A stretch of 64,000 nucleotides of DNA from positions 148,501-212,500 of the forward strand of contig WBZZ01003008.1 in the NCBI GenBank assembly GCA_019918135.1, read 5' to 3'. Made by a program: the position numbers and the translations under genes. Under the pieces are notes generated by a model. That model searched no databases, was not told the DNA's origin, and saw only the letters and a program-made list of their open reading frames with translations. This document shows, piece after piece, positions 49,022 to 61,662 of the stretch (positions are counted from its first letter, which is position 1; the number at the start of each line of letters is the position of its first letter). Source of the DNA: Paulinella micropora (taxonomy: Eukaryota; Cercozoa; Imbricatea; Euglyphida; Paulinellidae).

Positions 49022-49194
49022 AGGGAGTACATAGGCCATCGGTCCTTTCCATGGGCTGATTGGTATAAAGCTCCTAGAGTAATGTTCTATGCCGTCACTT
49101 CCTTTATTCCACCGATTGGTGTGGAGACTTTCCTTATGGAATGGAGGACTGGATGCACATGGCCTTTTGGCTCAGCAATTGGCAGGAGATACAC
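49022..49194 (+). mobile_element. SINE-B
   Basis: Near-identical to 48508-48680 and follows a SINE-A with only (TTA)n between. Confidence 0.75.
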
Positions 49195-49225
49195 TATTAT
49201 TATTATTATTATTATCATTATTATT

Positions 49226-49538
49226 CTCCGCTATGCCGGTTGATAGCCCGTGGACCCAGCGGATACCAAATTGTTATGGGTGGGGTTTTGAGGTAGTTCT
49301 AGCAACCATGCTTGGTGTACGCACTTGCACATGCGGCAACGTTTTGCAAGAGGTTGTTGGGACTGCGGAATAACCTCGGCTTAGTGTAGTCTTGCCCTCA
49401 GGAGCTCCATCGGTGGCCCCTATACTCAGTCGAGGGACTGACTAGGTGGGGATGGAGCACCTCGAACAAGGGTATGGAGGCACATGTCCGGAAACGGATC
49501 GTGCCATCAGCTGCATCAGTATGCCTTAGAGGAAGTAT
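49226..49538 (+). mobile_element. SINE-like unit C
   Basis: About 310 bp. Shares GATAGCCCGTGGACCCAGC, GTTTTGCAAGAGGTTG and CCTCGAACAAGGGTATGGAGGC with the unit at 61660. The tail ends CAGCTGCATCAGTATGCC before TTA and TTC repeats. Confidence 0.65.
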
Positions 49539-49577
49539 ATTATTATTATTATCATTCTTCTTCTTCTTCTTCTTCTT

Positions 49578-49637
<60 letters not shown>

Positions 49638-49903
49638 GGACACCGTGATAGCCCAGTGGTCAAGTTCTACCATCTGGGCCCTGTCGCCAGTTCGATTCCC
49701 GTCGGTGCCACCAGTATTTTCATTGAACATACCGATCCGTCTGGACCAGTATTTTCATTGAACATACCGGCCCGTCTGGAAGTGTTGGAACTGCCCTTGC
49801 GGGGGTGTCATTAGAGCTTATCGTCAATTCTTCGTACTCCCCTCACGGGTGAGACGATGGAGGCGCATGTGCAGAAATGCATCAGCCATTGACAGAGAAG
49901 CAC
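49638..49903 (+). mobile_element. SINE-A, full length, doubled module
   Basis: Same structure as 48721-48986; preceded by (TTC)n then (TTA)n. Confidence 0.9.
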
Positions 49904-49943
<40 letters not shown>

Positions 49944-49944
49944 T

Positions 49945-50117
49945 AGGGAGTACATAGGCCATCGGTCCTTTCCATGGGCTGATTGGTATAAAGCTCCTAG
50001 AGTAATGTTCTATGCCGTCACTTCCTTTATTCCACCGATTGGTGTGGAGACTTTCCTTATGGAATGGAGGACTGGATGCACATGGCCTTTTGGCTCAGCA
50101 ATTGGCAGGAGATACAC
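49945..50117 (+). mobile_element. SINE-B
   Basis: Near-identical to the other B copies; (TTA)n on both sides. Confidence 0.75.
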
Positions 50118-50169
<52 letters not shown>

Positions 50170-50170
50170 T

Positions 50171-50438
50171 GGACACCGTGATAGCCCAGTGGTCAAGTTC
50201 TACCATCTGGGCCCTGTCGCCAGTTCGATTCCCGTCGGTGCCACCAGTATTTTCATTGAACATACCGGTCTATTTCTGGACCAGTATTTTCATTGAACAT
50301 ACCGGCCCGTCTGGAAGTGTTGGAACTGCCCTTGCGGGGGTGTCATTAGAGCTTATCGTCAATTCTTCGTACTCCCCTCAAGGGTGAGACGATGGAGGCG
50401 CATGTGCAGAAATGCATCAGCCATTGACAGAGAAGCAC
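50171..50438 (+). mobile_element. SINE-A, full length, doubled module
   Basis: The first module carries the variant CCGGTCTATTTCTGG, shared only with the copy at 50989, which suggests a recent common source or tandem duplication. Confidence 0.9.
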
Positions 50439-50484
<46 letters not shown>

Positions 50485-50485
50485 T

Positions 50486-50656
50486 AGGGAGTACATAGGC
50501 CATTGGTCCTTTTCCATGGGCTGATTGGTATAAAGCTCCTAGAGTAATGTTCTATGCCGTCACTTCCTTTATTCCACCGATTGGTGTGGAGACTTTCCTT
50601 ATGGAATGGAGGACTGGATGCACATGGCCCTTTGGCTCAGCAATTGGCAGGAGATA

Positions 50657-50658
<2 letters not shown>
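50486..50658 (+). mobile_element. SINE-B
   Basis: Near-identical to the other B copies; ends GAGATACA before (TTA)n. Confidence 0.75.
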
Positions 50659-50713
<55 letters not shown>

Positions 50714-50943
50714 GGACACCGTGATAGCCCAGTGGTCAAGTTCTACCATCTGGGCCCTGTCGCCAGTTCGATTCCGTCGGTGCCACCAGTATTTTCATTG
50801 AACATACCGGTCCGTCTGGAAATGTTGGAACTGCCCTTGCGGGGGTGTCATTAGAGCCTATCGTCAATTCTTCGTACTCCCCTCACGGGTGAGACGATGG
50901 AGGCGCATGTGCAGATTTGCATCAGCCATTGACAGAGAAGCAC
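50714..50943 (+). mobile_element. SINE-A, full length, single module
   Basis: Has only one CAGTATTTTCATTG module, so it is about 36 bp shorter than its neighbours. Confidence 0.9.
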
Positions 50944-50979
<36 letters not shown>

Positions 50980-50988
50980 TATTATATT

Positions 50989-51256
50989 GGACACCGTGAT
51001 AGCCCAGTGGTCAAGTTCTACCATCTGGGCCCTGTCGCCAGTTCGATTCCCGTCGGTGCCACCAGTATTTTCATTGAACATACCGGTCTATTTCTGGACC
51101 AGTATTTTCATTGAACATACCGGTCCGTCTGGAAGTGTTGGAACTGCCCTTGCGGGGGTGTCATTAGAGCTTATCGTCAATTCTTCGTACTCCCCTCACG
51201 GGTGAGACGATGGAGGCGCATGTGCAGAAATGCATCAGCCATTGACAGAGAAGCAC
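50989..51256 (+). mobile_element. SINE-A, full length, doubled module
   Basis: Shares the TCTATTTCTGG variant with 50171. Confidence 0.9.
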
Positions 51257-51293
51257 TATTACTATTATTATTACTATTATTATTATTATTATT

Positions 51294-51466
51294 GGGGAGT
51301 ACATAGGCCATTGGTCCTTTCCATGGGCTGATTGGTATAAAGCTCCTAGAGTAATGTTCTATGCCGTCACTTCCTTTATTCCACCGATTGGTGTGGAGAC
51401 TTTCCTTATGGAATGGAGGACTGGATGCACATGGCCTTTTGGCTCAGCAATTGGCAGGAGATACAC
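51294..51466 (+). mobile_element. SINE-B
   Basis: Begins GGGGAGTAC instead of AGGGAGTAC; otherwise as the other B copies. Confidence 0.75.
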
Positions 51467-51498
51467 TATTATTATTATTATCATTATTATTATTAATT

Positions 51499-51764
51499 GG
51501 ACACCGTGATAGCCCAGTGGTCAAGTTCTACCATCTGGGCCCTGTCGCCAGTTCGATTCCCGTCGGTGCCACCAGTATTTTCATTGAACATACCGCTCCG
51601 TCCTGGACCAGTATTTTCATTGAACATACCGGCCCGTCTGGAAGTGTTGGAACTGCCCTTGCGGGGTGTCATTAGAGCTTATCGTCAATTCTTCGTACTC
51701 CCCTCACGGGTGAGACGATGGAGGCGCATGTGCAGAAATGCATCAGCCATTGACAGAGAAGCAC
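51499..51764 (+). mobile_element. SINE-A, full length, doubled module
   Basis: Last of the first SINE cluster; followed by (TTTA)n and (TTA)n to 51,888. Confidence 0.9.
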
Positions 51765-51783
51765 TATTATTATTAATTTATTT

Positions 51784-51827
<44 letters not shown>

Positions 51828-51828
51828 C

Positions 51829-51888
<60 letters not shown>
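51765..51888. repeat. (TTTA)n / (TTA)n microsatellite
   Basis: TTA, then nine or more TTTA units, then about 20 TTA units. Confidence 0.95.
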
Positions 51889-51984
51889 GGGGGGCACCAA
51901 TACATGGTTGGGTGTCACCGCCACACGGCGGGGTTGGGGTCGTTGGCAGCTTGTTATGAGGGGTACATAATCAGTGCTCCACTG

Positions 51985-52760
51985 ATTCATGAGACGGAAA
52001 CTTTTACTGAGAGAAGCTCTCTCACCACGCTCACGGCTCTTGGCTCGGGGTGGCCTCTGGTATCACTCGGGGTGCGGGGGGTGGGGGTTATCTGAGGGAG
52101 GGGTTTGGGTTCAGTGGGTCACTGGACAGATTGGTTAACTAAACTACTGTCGGTATGAGTGGGTATGAAGGCGACAGGCCCCACACATTTCCACAAGCCT
52201 TGAAATCACTCAACTGCCACAGTAGCGACTGCCTGGACGCGGGGCTCCTGACTCACCCTCTCTCCCAGAACCCCTCGTGCTCATTTTGCGGATGCCATGG
52301 GGATGCTCTGGCGGAGGGTCGGGACGTGTTGGGTGCATGTGACCGGGCCTGTCACTTAGTGTTCTCGGTAGATGACTCTTTTGTAGCTTCTATCGGACGC
52401 AGGGTGGCTTGCCACGACACCTCAATGATGCATAGTACGTCACGTCTCTGGCCTGGTTACGGGGGCGGGTAACTGAGGCGGGTTCCTGAAGGCTGGTTAC
52501 GGAAGCTATGTTATTGTTGTTGGGTTCCTGGCTGCTATGTTATTGTTGTTGGGTTCCTGGCTGCTATGTTATTGTTGTTGGGTTCCTGGCTGCTATGTTA
52601 TTGTGTTGGGTTCCTGGCTGCTATGTTATTGTTGTTGGGTTCCTGGCTGCTATGTTATTGTTGTTGGGTTCCTGGCGGCGTACATGTTTATGCTTTTTTA
52701 AGGGTTGAGCTTTAAATAACCCCACTCGGGTCTTCTTTTATCGAGCTCACCACTCGGTGG
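51985..52760 (+). mobile_element. LINE 5'-region copy 1, isolated
   Basis: Homologous to 53066-53660 over most of its length, sharing CTCTTGGCTCGGGGTGGCCTC, CAAACTACTGTCGGT-like, GGATGCCATGGGG, CGGACGCAGGGTGG and AAGGGTTGAGCTTTAAATAA. It carries an added 29-bp minisatellite. No coding part follows it. Confidence 0.6.
52506..52680. repeat. 29-bp minisatellite, about six copies
   Basis: Unit CTATGTTATTGTTGTTGGGT plus TCCTGGCTG; one copy lacks two bases. It lies inside the isolated LINE 5'-region copy. Confidence 0.9.
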
Positions 52761-52878
52761 ATGGAGGCCTGGGGTAGACTTATACGATGTTTTTGATGCT
52801 AGGTTCCGTCTCCAGGGATTCGACTGGCATCGCTGCTTTGCCTCACCGCACTGCCTCACCCACACATCCACGCTGGCA

Positions 52879-52989
<111 letters not shown>

Positions 52990-53065
52990 TTGCTTTGCTT
53001 TGGGCGAGGCCTAGCTTTCACATTGGCGGGCTGAGCCTATGAGGGGCGCTCGAACTGCGTTCCAT

Positions 53066-56000
53066 TGATTTATGAGACGGGTCCCAATTACTGAGAGTAA
53101 CTCATGTGAGTTGCTCATCATACTCATGGCTCTTGGCTCGGGGTGGCCTCTGGAATCACAAGGGGTGGGCACTGGGGGAGGGGGTTGTGTTCAGAGGGTC
53201 ACCGCGAAGGATGGTCAACCAAACTACTGTCGGTCGGAGTTTGTACGAAGGCGAGAGGCCCTACACCTTACCACAAGCCTTGAAACGACTAAATGACCAA
53301 AGTAACGACGGACCGGAGCGGGGCTCCTGGCTCACCCTCTCTCTCAGCACTCTTCGTGCTCATCCTGCGGATGCCATGGGGTTGCTCTGGCGGAGGGTTA
53401 TGGGGTGGTGGGTACACGTGCACGGGCCTGTCACTCTGTGCTCTCGGAAGATGACTCACTTGCAGCGTTTATCGGACGCAGGGTGGTTTGCCACGACACC
53501 TACCTCGATGATGCACAACGGGTCCTGCCTCGTGCCTGGTTACGGATGCAGGTGAGTGTTTGTGTGTACTCCTATACATACGTACACGTATGCTTTTTAA
53601 GGGTTGAGCTTTAAATAACCCCACCTGGGTCCTCATTTATCGAGTTTACAACTCGATCAATGCGGCACCGTCCCATACCACTTATGTCAGGTTCTTATGC
53701 GAAGAGCGCGGCCGCTAGTGCTGGCCCTATGGGTCAAGGCGGTAATCCTTCAGGTTTAGACGTTCCCCGTGGGAGTGCGCCTGCGGGTGGTGATGGCTAC
53801 TCGGCCGGGGTGGGGTGGTCGAGTGCTCGCGTACCTGACGGGCAACCTGAATCACGTAGAGCCAGCAATCCTGCTGCATCTCGATCACCCTCCCCAACCT
53901 CGGAAGAGAAGTCACGTCCGGAAAGGTCTGGTCACGGCGTGTGGCAAGCGGTACCGCCACCGAGGAGGTGGCGGAGGAAGGTACGAAATGAGCTGGATAA
54001 GAGATGTTGCATAGTATGGGGGCTATCGCATGTCTCTCAGACAGTGGTCTCGGGGAAGTCGAGGTGGAATTCGCGGGCAGAGGTAGTGGGCGACATTTGC
54101 GGATTAAATGTGCGTCTTGTGAGGAGGCGGAGAAGATGGTGCGGCTGCTGCGGGAGCGTAAGTTCTTCACGGGAAAGGTTCACGTTGCGACGGGTAGGAC
54201 TTTCCGGGAAAGAGAGAAGCAGCGGGCTGCACGGGGGGGTGATGTAGAGATGCAGAGGGAGCTTCGCAAGCAGGGGTTAGGCTACTGGGTGCTCGACGTG
54301 GAAGTCGACGAGCCCCAGGGCGAAGCCTCAAGCGGTGAATCTCCCTTGGCGGAGTGGGGCGGGATGCGGGAGCTGGAGGAGCTGGGGCGGAGGGTGCAGG
54401 ATGGGCCGTGGAGGGTGGCGGAGGGCTCCAGGCGGGCTCAACCGAAGCGCAGGCATCGGCATCAGCTTCGTTCTTCCCAATTTGTGAAAGGCTTCCCACT
54501 GAGGGTGGCCTCACATAATTGGCAAGGCAAAGTGGGTGCGGATAGCCCAGGCTTTGGGGAATGGCCGGAGCACTACAAGGAGCGAGGCTGGGTGATCGTC
54601 GGAGTCCAGGAGCACAACCTATCGTCGCAGAAGGTGGAGAAGCTCCAAGTCGACGGCTTCGCAGTCCTCGGCAAAGCGGCTGCAACTGGTGCGGGCTCGC
54701 GTCTCTTGGGGGGAGTCTTGACGTTGGTGGCCAACTATCTGGCACCGTGCGCTACCATTGTACAGGCGCCTCTTCCACACCCACAGCAATTGTGGGTGAG
54801 GCTGTCGTCTGGGAGCGCGACGGCGTCGGATGTGTTCGTCGGCAACGGCTACTTCCCCCAAGAAAATCAACGAGAGGAATCTATTGCAGCCTATGAGGCG
54901 TGGCAGGCGGCCGTCTCCTACTTCGCCACCAAAGGTCATGTGGTTACGGTTGGTGATGCTAATGCTAAGCTGGGGCCCGCCAGAATAGCGCGGGAGGAGG
55001 GAGTGGTGGGCCTCTTTGGCGAGATAGATGAGAGGGGTAGAGGGGTTAGGAGTGAGAATGGTGAGTTGCTGGCTGCGATGCTTGTTGCCACGGGGTTGCG
55101 CAATCTCAGTGGGTTTTCGCAACCACGGGGGGACAAATATTGGTGGTCTAGGCAGGAAAATGTAGGTGGACGAAGGCATCTACTGGATTACATCTGCGTC
55201 TCTTCCGAGCTGGCGGAGGAGGCAAGCTTCGGCGTCGACGAGGTAGACCTTGATACCGACCACAAAGCTGTGTGGGCGGAACTGGTCTGGGGGGGACAGC
55301 CACCCCCCAAAAAGCAGGTAAAGAGGTACAAAGCATTCAAGGCAGAGCGCTTGATAGGCAGGGTAGTTGAGGGTAAGGAGAGTGAGCTGTCTAAGCTTAG
55401 GTTGAAGTACGACGAGACCTTTGCAGCTGGTATATCGGGGCTGTTGCCAGATGGCCTCCCAGATCTACCAGCAGTGGAGGACCCGGATGAGCTTCAGCAG
55501 GAGGTAGATAGGGTCGCTAGCTTAGTGGTCCGAGCTTTCACGGGCGCAGCCGTGAAGGTCTTGGGAGTTCGGGTGATTAGGCCAGGGTTTACTAATGCAT
55601 GGTTTGATGAGAGTCTTAGGGAAGCGATTGCGCGACGGAGAGAGGCATACGGCCTCTGGCGAAGGAATGAGGCCAACCGAGAGGCCTGGCAAAGATATAA
55701 AGAAGCGAGGAAGGCGGTCAGAAGGTTATGCAAAGAGAAGAAGGAGCAAGCGTGGAAGCGGGTCCAGAATGACACCGCTGCCAACTTCAGGAGCGCTACC
55801 ATGGCCACGTACTGGAAGCTGTCAAAGCGTTGGGCGGGGTTCGGCGGTCGAACGCTTCTGCTCCTGTTCGGAAGCCTGATGGCACTCTGGCATGCACACT
55901 CCGGGAAAAACTACAAGAATGGGAAGAATACCGCCGACGTATGGTGGTCCCCAAAGAAAACCAGTTTTTGGAGGATGCATGTGTAGAGGAAGTCGGTTCT

Positions 56001-58543
56001 GATGAGGAAGCAGCGCGGATTGAGCCCGAGCGGAAGGCCCGCGAAACCTTCCAGTATAACGACAACCTGCGCGACCAATTCGAGGCCATGGCGCAAGCCG
56101 AGGAGATCCGGACTGAGACGGGCCCGCTGGACTATGATTACACCGAGAAGGAAGTGGAGCTCTGCCAGGAAAATCTCCAGAATCACAAAGCGTGCTCACC
56201 GGATAAGATCAAGAACGAGATGCTCAAGTACGGAGGCACGCGGATTGTGAGCTTTCTGGTGCGCTTCTTCAACTGGTTGAAATCGTGCGAATACACCCCG
56301 AGCGACTGGGGCAAAGCGATTATCGTCAACATCCCAAAAGGAGGCGACACAACCGATCCGGAAAATTGGAGAGACATCGCGATTCTGAGCTGTCTGGGTA
56401 AGATGTATCTGTCCCTTATGGCGGCGAGGCTTACGGCTTTCATCGATCAGCCGGGCAGGTTTCGCCCAGAGCAGGGTGGGTTCCGGCCAAAACGTAGTAC
56501 GGGGGACCAGATTTTTGTCCTTAAGGAGCGTCTGCGCCTTAGACAACAAGCTGGCCTCCGTTCTTTCGTTTTGTTCGTGGATCTGAGAAAGGCATTCCCT
56601 ACGGTTTGGCGGGCCGGGTTGTTTCAGAGGCTAACCCAGATGGGGGTACAGGGCAAGTTCTATCGCATTCTGCGGCGTTTTTACCGAAGAACGTCATCGC
56701 GAGTGCTAGTCGATGGCGAACTCACTGGTGAAGTGCTGGAAGAGATGGGAGTTCAGGAAGGGTCGCCGTTGTCACCGTCGCTGTTCAACGTCTTCATGGA
56801 TGAGCTAACGGTCCGAATCGCGAAAGAGTTGGAGATCGAGGACCTCAACCGCATCGAAGACATACGGACCCTGCTTTACGCCGACGACGTTGCGGTAATT
56901 GCGCATAGTGTCACGGAGCTTCAACAGATTGTAAATGTCGTGGCGACATTCGTGGAGGACTATCGGCTTGAAATCAACCTGAAACCGGGCAAGACGGAAG
57001 TCATGCCGATATACGGGCTCGCCAAGTCAAAAAAGTCGCCCCCATGCGTGAGGTTCCGGGGCAAGGTTCTCAACGTCACCGACCACTACAAATACCTGGG
57101 AGTTCTGCTCACGGACACCCTCTCCGATAAACCGCAAGCGAAGCGGGCGGCGGAAATCACTGTAGCGGGAACGGCTGCCTACTACCCCCTCTGGATTGCC
57201 CAAGTTCCAGCGCGTCTTCGGCTGATGAATTGGCAGCAAATGGTTGGCGCAAAGTTGCTTTACGCATCGGCTTTTTGGGATCTGCCGGGCGCCAACAAGC
57301 TGAGTAAGCTGGAGGGCGCGTTGGTAGCGCCCCTGCGGGTCATCTTGGGTGTTGGTACGCGCACAAGCGGCTGCATCACCAGGGGTTTAGGCCGCACGCC
57401 GAGTTTTAGCATCCTTGCCAAGGCGGCCCGGCTTCGGTTCCTAGGGCGTATCGAGTTACTGGGCAACACAGCGCTAACACGCAGGCTTTACAACACGGGT
57501 CGGTGCAAATGGAAGGAAGATACGGAAAATTTGATCTTAGCAGATCACAGGCTGCGGGAGGGCTTGGATGCGCTCAAGCGGGTCGTGAACGAAGATGGCA
57601 CGGTAGATGATAAGGACTGGCGGGCCGCTCTGGCGAACTGGAACGAGGTGGTAAAGCAATGGTCTGTCCGGCAGGAAGTAGCTGGCTGGGAGCGGCAGGC
57701 TAAGCCCTCTGATGGGCTTAGGGTGCTGCTTAGCCAGATGTCTTCCCGCTCTGCTTTCCCACGTTGGCGGGCGCTGGAGGGGGGAAGTCACAACCTTATC
57801 AGAAGGCGATTGTTGAGCTGCAACAATCGCCTTCGCCTCTACCGATCCAAATTTGGCTCATGCTCGCCGGACTGCTCAAGCTGTTTCGCCTTGTGTGGCA
57901 CTGAGGTTAACGAGTCGTTACGTCACTTCCTGCTGCATTGCCCAACGTTTGCGAGCTCTCGTGATGCACTGTTTAAGTTTATCGATGAGGCGCAAGCCCG
58001 GCAGCCCCTCGTGCTGAATCGAGGAGGGCTTTATCACAGGGAACTGCGGGAGGCAGAGGAGGAGATGAGGCTCTTCAAAGAGGAATGGCTGAAGGGGGAG
58101 GATGAAAAGATGGCGGCGATGCTCGGCGTTTTGTTTATCCCTGTCCCAGAAGAGGTGGAGGAGGAGGTAGGAAGGTTTGTTGCCACCATCTGGAAGGAGT
58201 GGGAGGAGTTGGAGGCGCAGACCAGGGAGGCAGAGGGGGCGGAGGAGGAGGAGGAGGTGATCGACCTCACGGTCGTTCAGGAGGTGGGTAGAAGGAGGGG
58301 AAGGCCTAGTCAGGTAGAATGTCTGGCTAGATCTGTTGTAGGTGAGGTCAGCGCAGCGTCGCGGACTTCTTCTCGGCAGATAACTCCTCTCACTCCTTGC
58401 ACCCACTTGCACATGCACAGCACGCTCATTTGCACATTGCACTGCCAGTCGAGTCTTTGGAGCGGAGCCGCGTCACCGAACGGTCCCGTGCTACCAATGG
58501 AGGCACATGTCCGACAGGATCAAAGGCCAATTGACTGATAAGT
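53066..58543 (+). mobile_element. Non-LTR retrotransposon (LINE), nearly complete
   Basis: A noncoding 5' region (53066-53659), a coding region with endonuclease and reverse transcriptase, and a 3' end that runs into (TTA)n. The tail ATGGAGGCACATGT ... GGCCAATTGACTGATAAG is similar to the SINE-A tail. The EEP endonuclease and the C-terminal zinc knuckle place it among the EEP-type LINE clades. Base composition matches host repeat DNA. Confidence 0.85.
53660..58538 (+). pseudogene. LINE polyprotein: EEP endonuclease, reverse transcriptase, zinc knuckle (two frameshifts)
   Basis: Three frames: 53660 to about 54,040, 54004-55986 and 55830-58538. The N-terminal part is Ser/Pro-rich. The second frame has the EEP endonuclease: ASHNWQGK, VIVGVQEHN, VGDANAKLG, LDYICVSSE, DTDHKAVWAEL. 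After a shift near 55,840 (a GGGG run) comes the reverse transcriptase with PKGGDTTDPENWRDIAILS, QGGFRPKRSTGDQIF, VLFVDLRKAFPTVW and the catalytic YADDVAVIA (about 56,878). A CCHC-like knuckle CSSCFALCG ... HFLLHCP follows near 57,880. The TGA stop lies in the conserved tail, so there is almost no 3' UTR. It cuts DNA and primes reverse transcription at the target. As written it is not translatable in one piece. Confidence 0.85.
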
Positions 58544-58544
58544 C

Positions 58545-58575
<31 letters not shown>

Positions 58576-58582
58576 GTTGTTG

Positions 58583-58631
<49 letters not shown>

Positions 58632-58648
58632 CATTATTATTATTACTA

Positions 58649-58683
<35 letters not shown>

Positions 58684-58705
58684 ACTACTACTACTACTAC
58701 TACTA

Positions 58706-58760
<55 letters not shown>

Positions 58761-58782
58761 TTATCATCATTATTATTATTAC

Positions 58783-58855
<73 letters not shown>
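58544..58855. repeat. (TTA)n / (TAC)n microsatellite
   Basis: About 310 bases of TTA with TTG and ACTACT blocks; directly continues the LINE tail. Confidence 0.95.
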
Positions 58856-58856
<1 letters not shown>

Positions 58857-59028
58857 GGGAGTACATAGGCCATCGGTCCTTTCCATGGGCTGATTGGTAT
58901 AAAGCTCCTAGAGTAATGTTCTATGCCGTCACTTCCTTTATTCCACCGATTGGTGTGGAGACTTTCCTTATAGAATGGAGGACTGGATGCACATGGCCTT
59001 TTGGCTCAGCAATTGGCAGGAGATACAC

Positions 59029-59029
<1 letters not shown>
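58856..59029 (+). mobile_element. SINE-B
   Basis: As the first-cluster copies, with a single change giving TTATAGAATGG. Confidence 0.75.
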
Positions 59030-59071
<42 letters not shown>

Positions 59072-59108
59072 TCTATCATTATTCTTACTATTACTACTTC
59101 TACTACTT

Positions 59109-59158
<50 letters not shown>

Positions 59159-59208
59159 GATACTACTACTACCACTACTACTATTACTACTACCACTACT
59201 TACTACTA

Positions 59209-59281
<73 letters not shown>

Positions 59282-59290
59282 TTGCTGCTG

Positions 59291-59330
<40 letters not shown>

Positions 59331-59432
59331 TACTACTGCTACTGCTACTACTACTACTACTACTACTACTGCTGCTACTGCTACTACTAATTATTATTAT
59401 TTATTATTATTATTGTTATTATCATTATTATT
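59030..59432. repeat. (TTA)n / (CTA)n / (CTG)n microsatellite
   Basis: About 400 bases of changing trinucleotide repeat, from TTA through CTA and CTG back to TTA. Confidence 0.95.
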
Positions 59433-59575
59433 AACATACCGGTCCGTCTGGAAGTGTTGGAACTGCCCTTGCGGGGGTGTCATTAGAGCTTATCGTCAAT
59501 TCTTCGTACTCCCCTCACGGGTGAGACGATGGAGGCGCATGTGCAGAAATGCATCAGCCATTGACAGAGAAGCAC
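59433..59575 (+). mobile_element. SINE-A, 5'-truncated
   Basis: Starts at AACATACCGGTCCG; no tRNA-like head. Confidence 0.8.
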
Positions 59576-59577
59576 TA

Positions 59578-59638
<61 letters not shown>

Positions 59639-59650
59639 CATTATTATTAT

Positions 59651-60267
59651 GGAGGGGTGCACAGTATGGCACCCCACGGGAAGAGGAGGTGGTTGGGCCT
59701 CTTCCCACTGGTTTCGAGGCTATGTCGTTGTGTTGGCTCCGAGGCTATGTTGTTGTGTTGGTTCCGAGGCTATGTTGTTGTGTTGGTTCCGAGGCTCTGT
59801 TGTTGTGTGGGTTCCGAGGCTATGTCGATGTGGGTTCCGAGGCTATGTTGCGTTGGTCCCGAGGCCATGTCGTTGTGTTGTTTTTTATAAGACATACACC
59901 ACGTGGGATCAAAGGGGTATTTACATTCCGAGATCTAGGGGTGGTGACGGGTTTCGAGGCGTCCCAGACACTTACCACAAAACGTCCTCATGAGCTGGCA
60001 GACCGCATGAAATGTCTGCTACCCCTGTGAGTACCTCCATGCGGGACCTACCCAGTCTCGTGGAGCTCTCACGCGGGGAAGATCAATCATTTGTAGTTGA
60101 TTTCCTGCAAGGTACCCGACACTGTGCGGGTAGTAGGGACTTCCTTTTGGGGCCTTCTATGCAGGATGGTTAGAGTCACTCTTCCCTCCCCAACATACTC
60201 ACTGTAGTCCCTGTTGGGTCGAGGATGGAGGCGCATGGCCCTCGGGCTCAGCCATGACAGATCAATA

Positions 60268-60268
<1 letters not shown>
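59651..60268 (+). mobile_element. SINE-like or LINE-derived unit E with tandem repeats
   Basis: Contains six or seven copies of a 25-bp unit GGTTCCGAGGCTATGTTGTT (59,705-59,880) and a unique part, and ends GATGGAGGCGCATGGCCCTC ... CAGCCATGACAGATCA before (TTA)n, the same tail plan as SINE-A, SINE-B and the LINE. Confidence 0.55.
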
Positions 60269-60301
<33 letters not shown>

Positions 60302-60567
60302 GGACACCGTGATAGCCCAGTGGTCAAGTTCTACCATCTGGGCCCTGTCGCCAGTTCGATTCCCGTCGGTGCCACCAGTATTTTCATTGAACATACCGAT
60401 CCGTCTGGACCAGTATTTTCATTGAACATACCGGCCCGTCTGGAAGTGTTGGAACTGCCCTTGCGGGGGTGTCATTAGAGCTTATCGTCAATTCTTCGTA
60501 CTCCCCTCACGGGTGAGACGATGGAGGCGCATGTGCAGAAATGCATCAGCCATTGACAGAGAAGCAC
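60302..60567 (+). mobile_element. SINE-A, full length, doubled module
   Basis: Full tRNA-like head, tail and (TTA)n on both sides. Confidence 0.9.
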
Positions 60568-60608
<41 letters not shown>

Positions 60609-60624
60609 TTATTACTATTATTAT

Positions 60625-60891
60625 GGACACCGTGATAGCCCAGTGGTCAAGTTCTACCATCTGGGCCCTGTCGCCAGTTCGATTCCCGTCGATGCCACCA
60701 GTATTTTCATTGAACATACCGATCCGTCTGGACCAGTATTTTCATTGAACATACCGTCCGTCTGGAAGTGTTGGAACTGCCCTTGCGGGGGTGTCATTAG
60801 AGCTTATCGTCAATTCTTCGTACTCCCCTCACGGCGGTGAGACGATGGAGGCGCATGTGCAGAAATGCATCAGCCATTGACAGAGAAGCAC
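60625..60891 (+). mobile_element. SINE-A, full length, doubled module
   Basis: Carries CCCGTCGATGCC instead of CCCGTCGGTGCC in the head and an insertion in ACGGCGGTGAG. Confidence 0.9.
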
Positions 60892-60922
60892 TATTACTAT
60901 TATTATTATTATTATTATTATT

Positions 60923-61093
60923 AGGGAGTACATAGGCCATTGGTCCTTTTCAATGGGCTGATTGGTATAAAGCTCCTAAAGTAATGTTTTATGCCGTCAC
61001 TTCCTTTATTCCACCGATTGGTGTGGAGACTTTCCTTATGGAATGGAGGACTGGATGCACATGGCCTTTTGGCTCAGCAATTGGCAGGAGATA

Positions 61094-61095
<2 letters not shown>
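60923..61095 (+). mobile_element. SINE-B
   Basis: As other B copies with a few substitutions (TTTTCAATGGG, CCTAAAGTAATG). Confidence 0.75.
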
Positions 61096-61175
<80 letters not shown>

Positions 61176-61413
61176 GGCACCGCGATAGCCCAGTGGTTAA
61201 GGTCTACCATCTGGGACCTGTCGCCAGTTCGATTCCCGTCGGTGCCAGTATTTTCAAAGGATATTTTCTTTGAAAGTATTGGTCTGTCTGGAAGGCTTGG
61301 AGCGCCTTGCGGGGGTGTCAGTAGAGCCTATCGACAAATCTTCGTACTCCCCTCACGGGTGAGACAATGGAGGCACATGTGCAGAAATGCATTCGCCATT
61401 GACTGAGAAGCAC
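61176..61413 (+). mobile_element. SINE-A2 subfamily
   Basis: Head GGCACCGCGATAGCCCAGTGG with an acceptor-like GGCACCG / CGGTGCC pair, TTTCAAAGGATATTTTCTTT in place of the CATTGAACATA module, and a diverged tail. Confidence 0.85.
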
Positions 61414-61495
<82 letters not shown>

Positions 61496-61496
<1 letters not shown>

Positions 61497-61631
61497 GGTC
61501 CGTCTGGAAGTGTTGGAACTGCCCTTGCGGGGGTGTCATTAGAGCTTATCGTCAATTCTTCGTACTCCCCTCACGGGTGAGACGATGGAGGCGCATGTGC
61601 AGAAATGCATCAGCCATTGACAGAGAAGCAC
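61496..61631 (+). mobile_element. SINE-A, 5'-truncated
   Basis: Starts at CGGTCCGTCTGG; flanked by (TTA)n on both sides. Confidence 0.8.
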
Positions 61632-61659
<28 letters not shown>

Positions 61660-61662
<3 letters not shown>

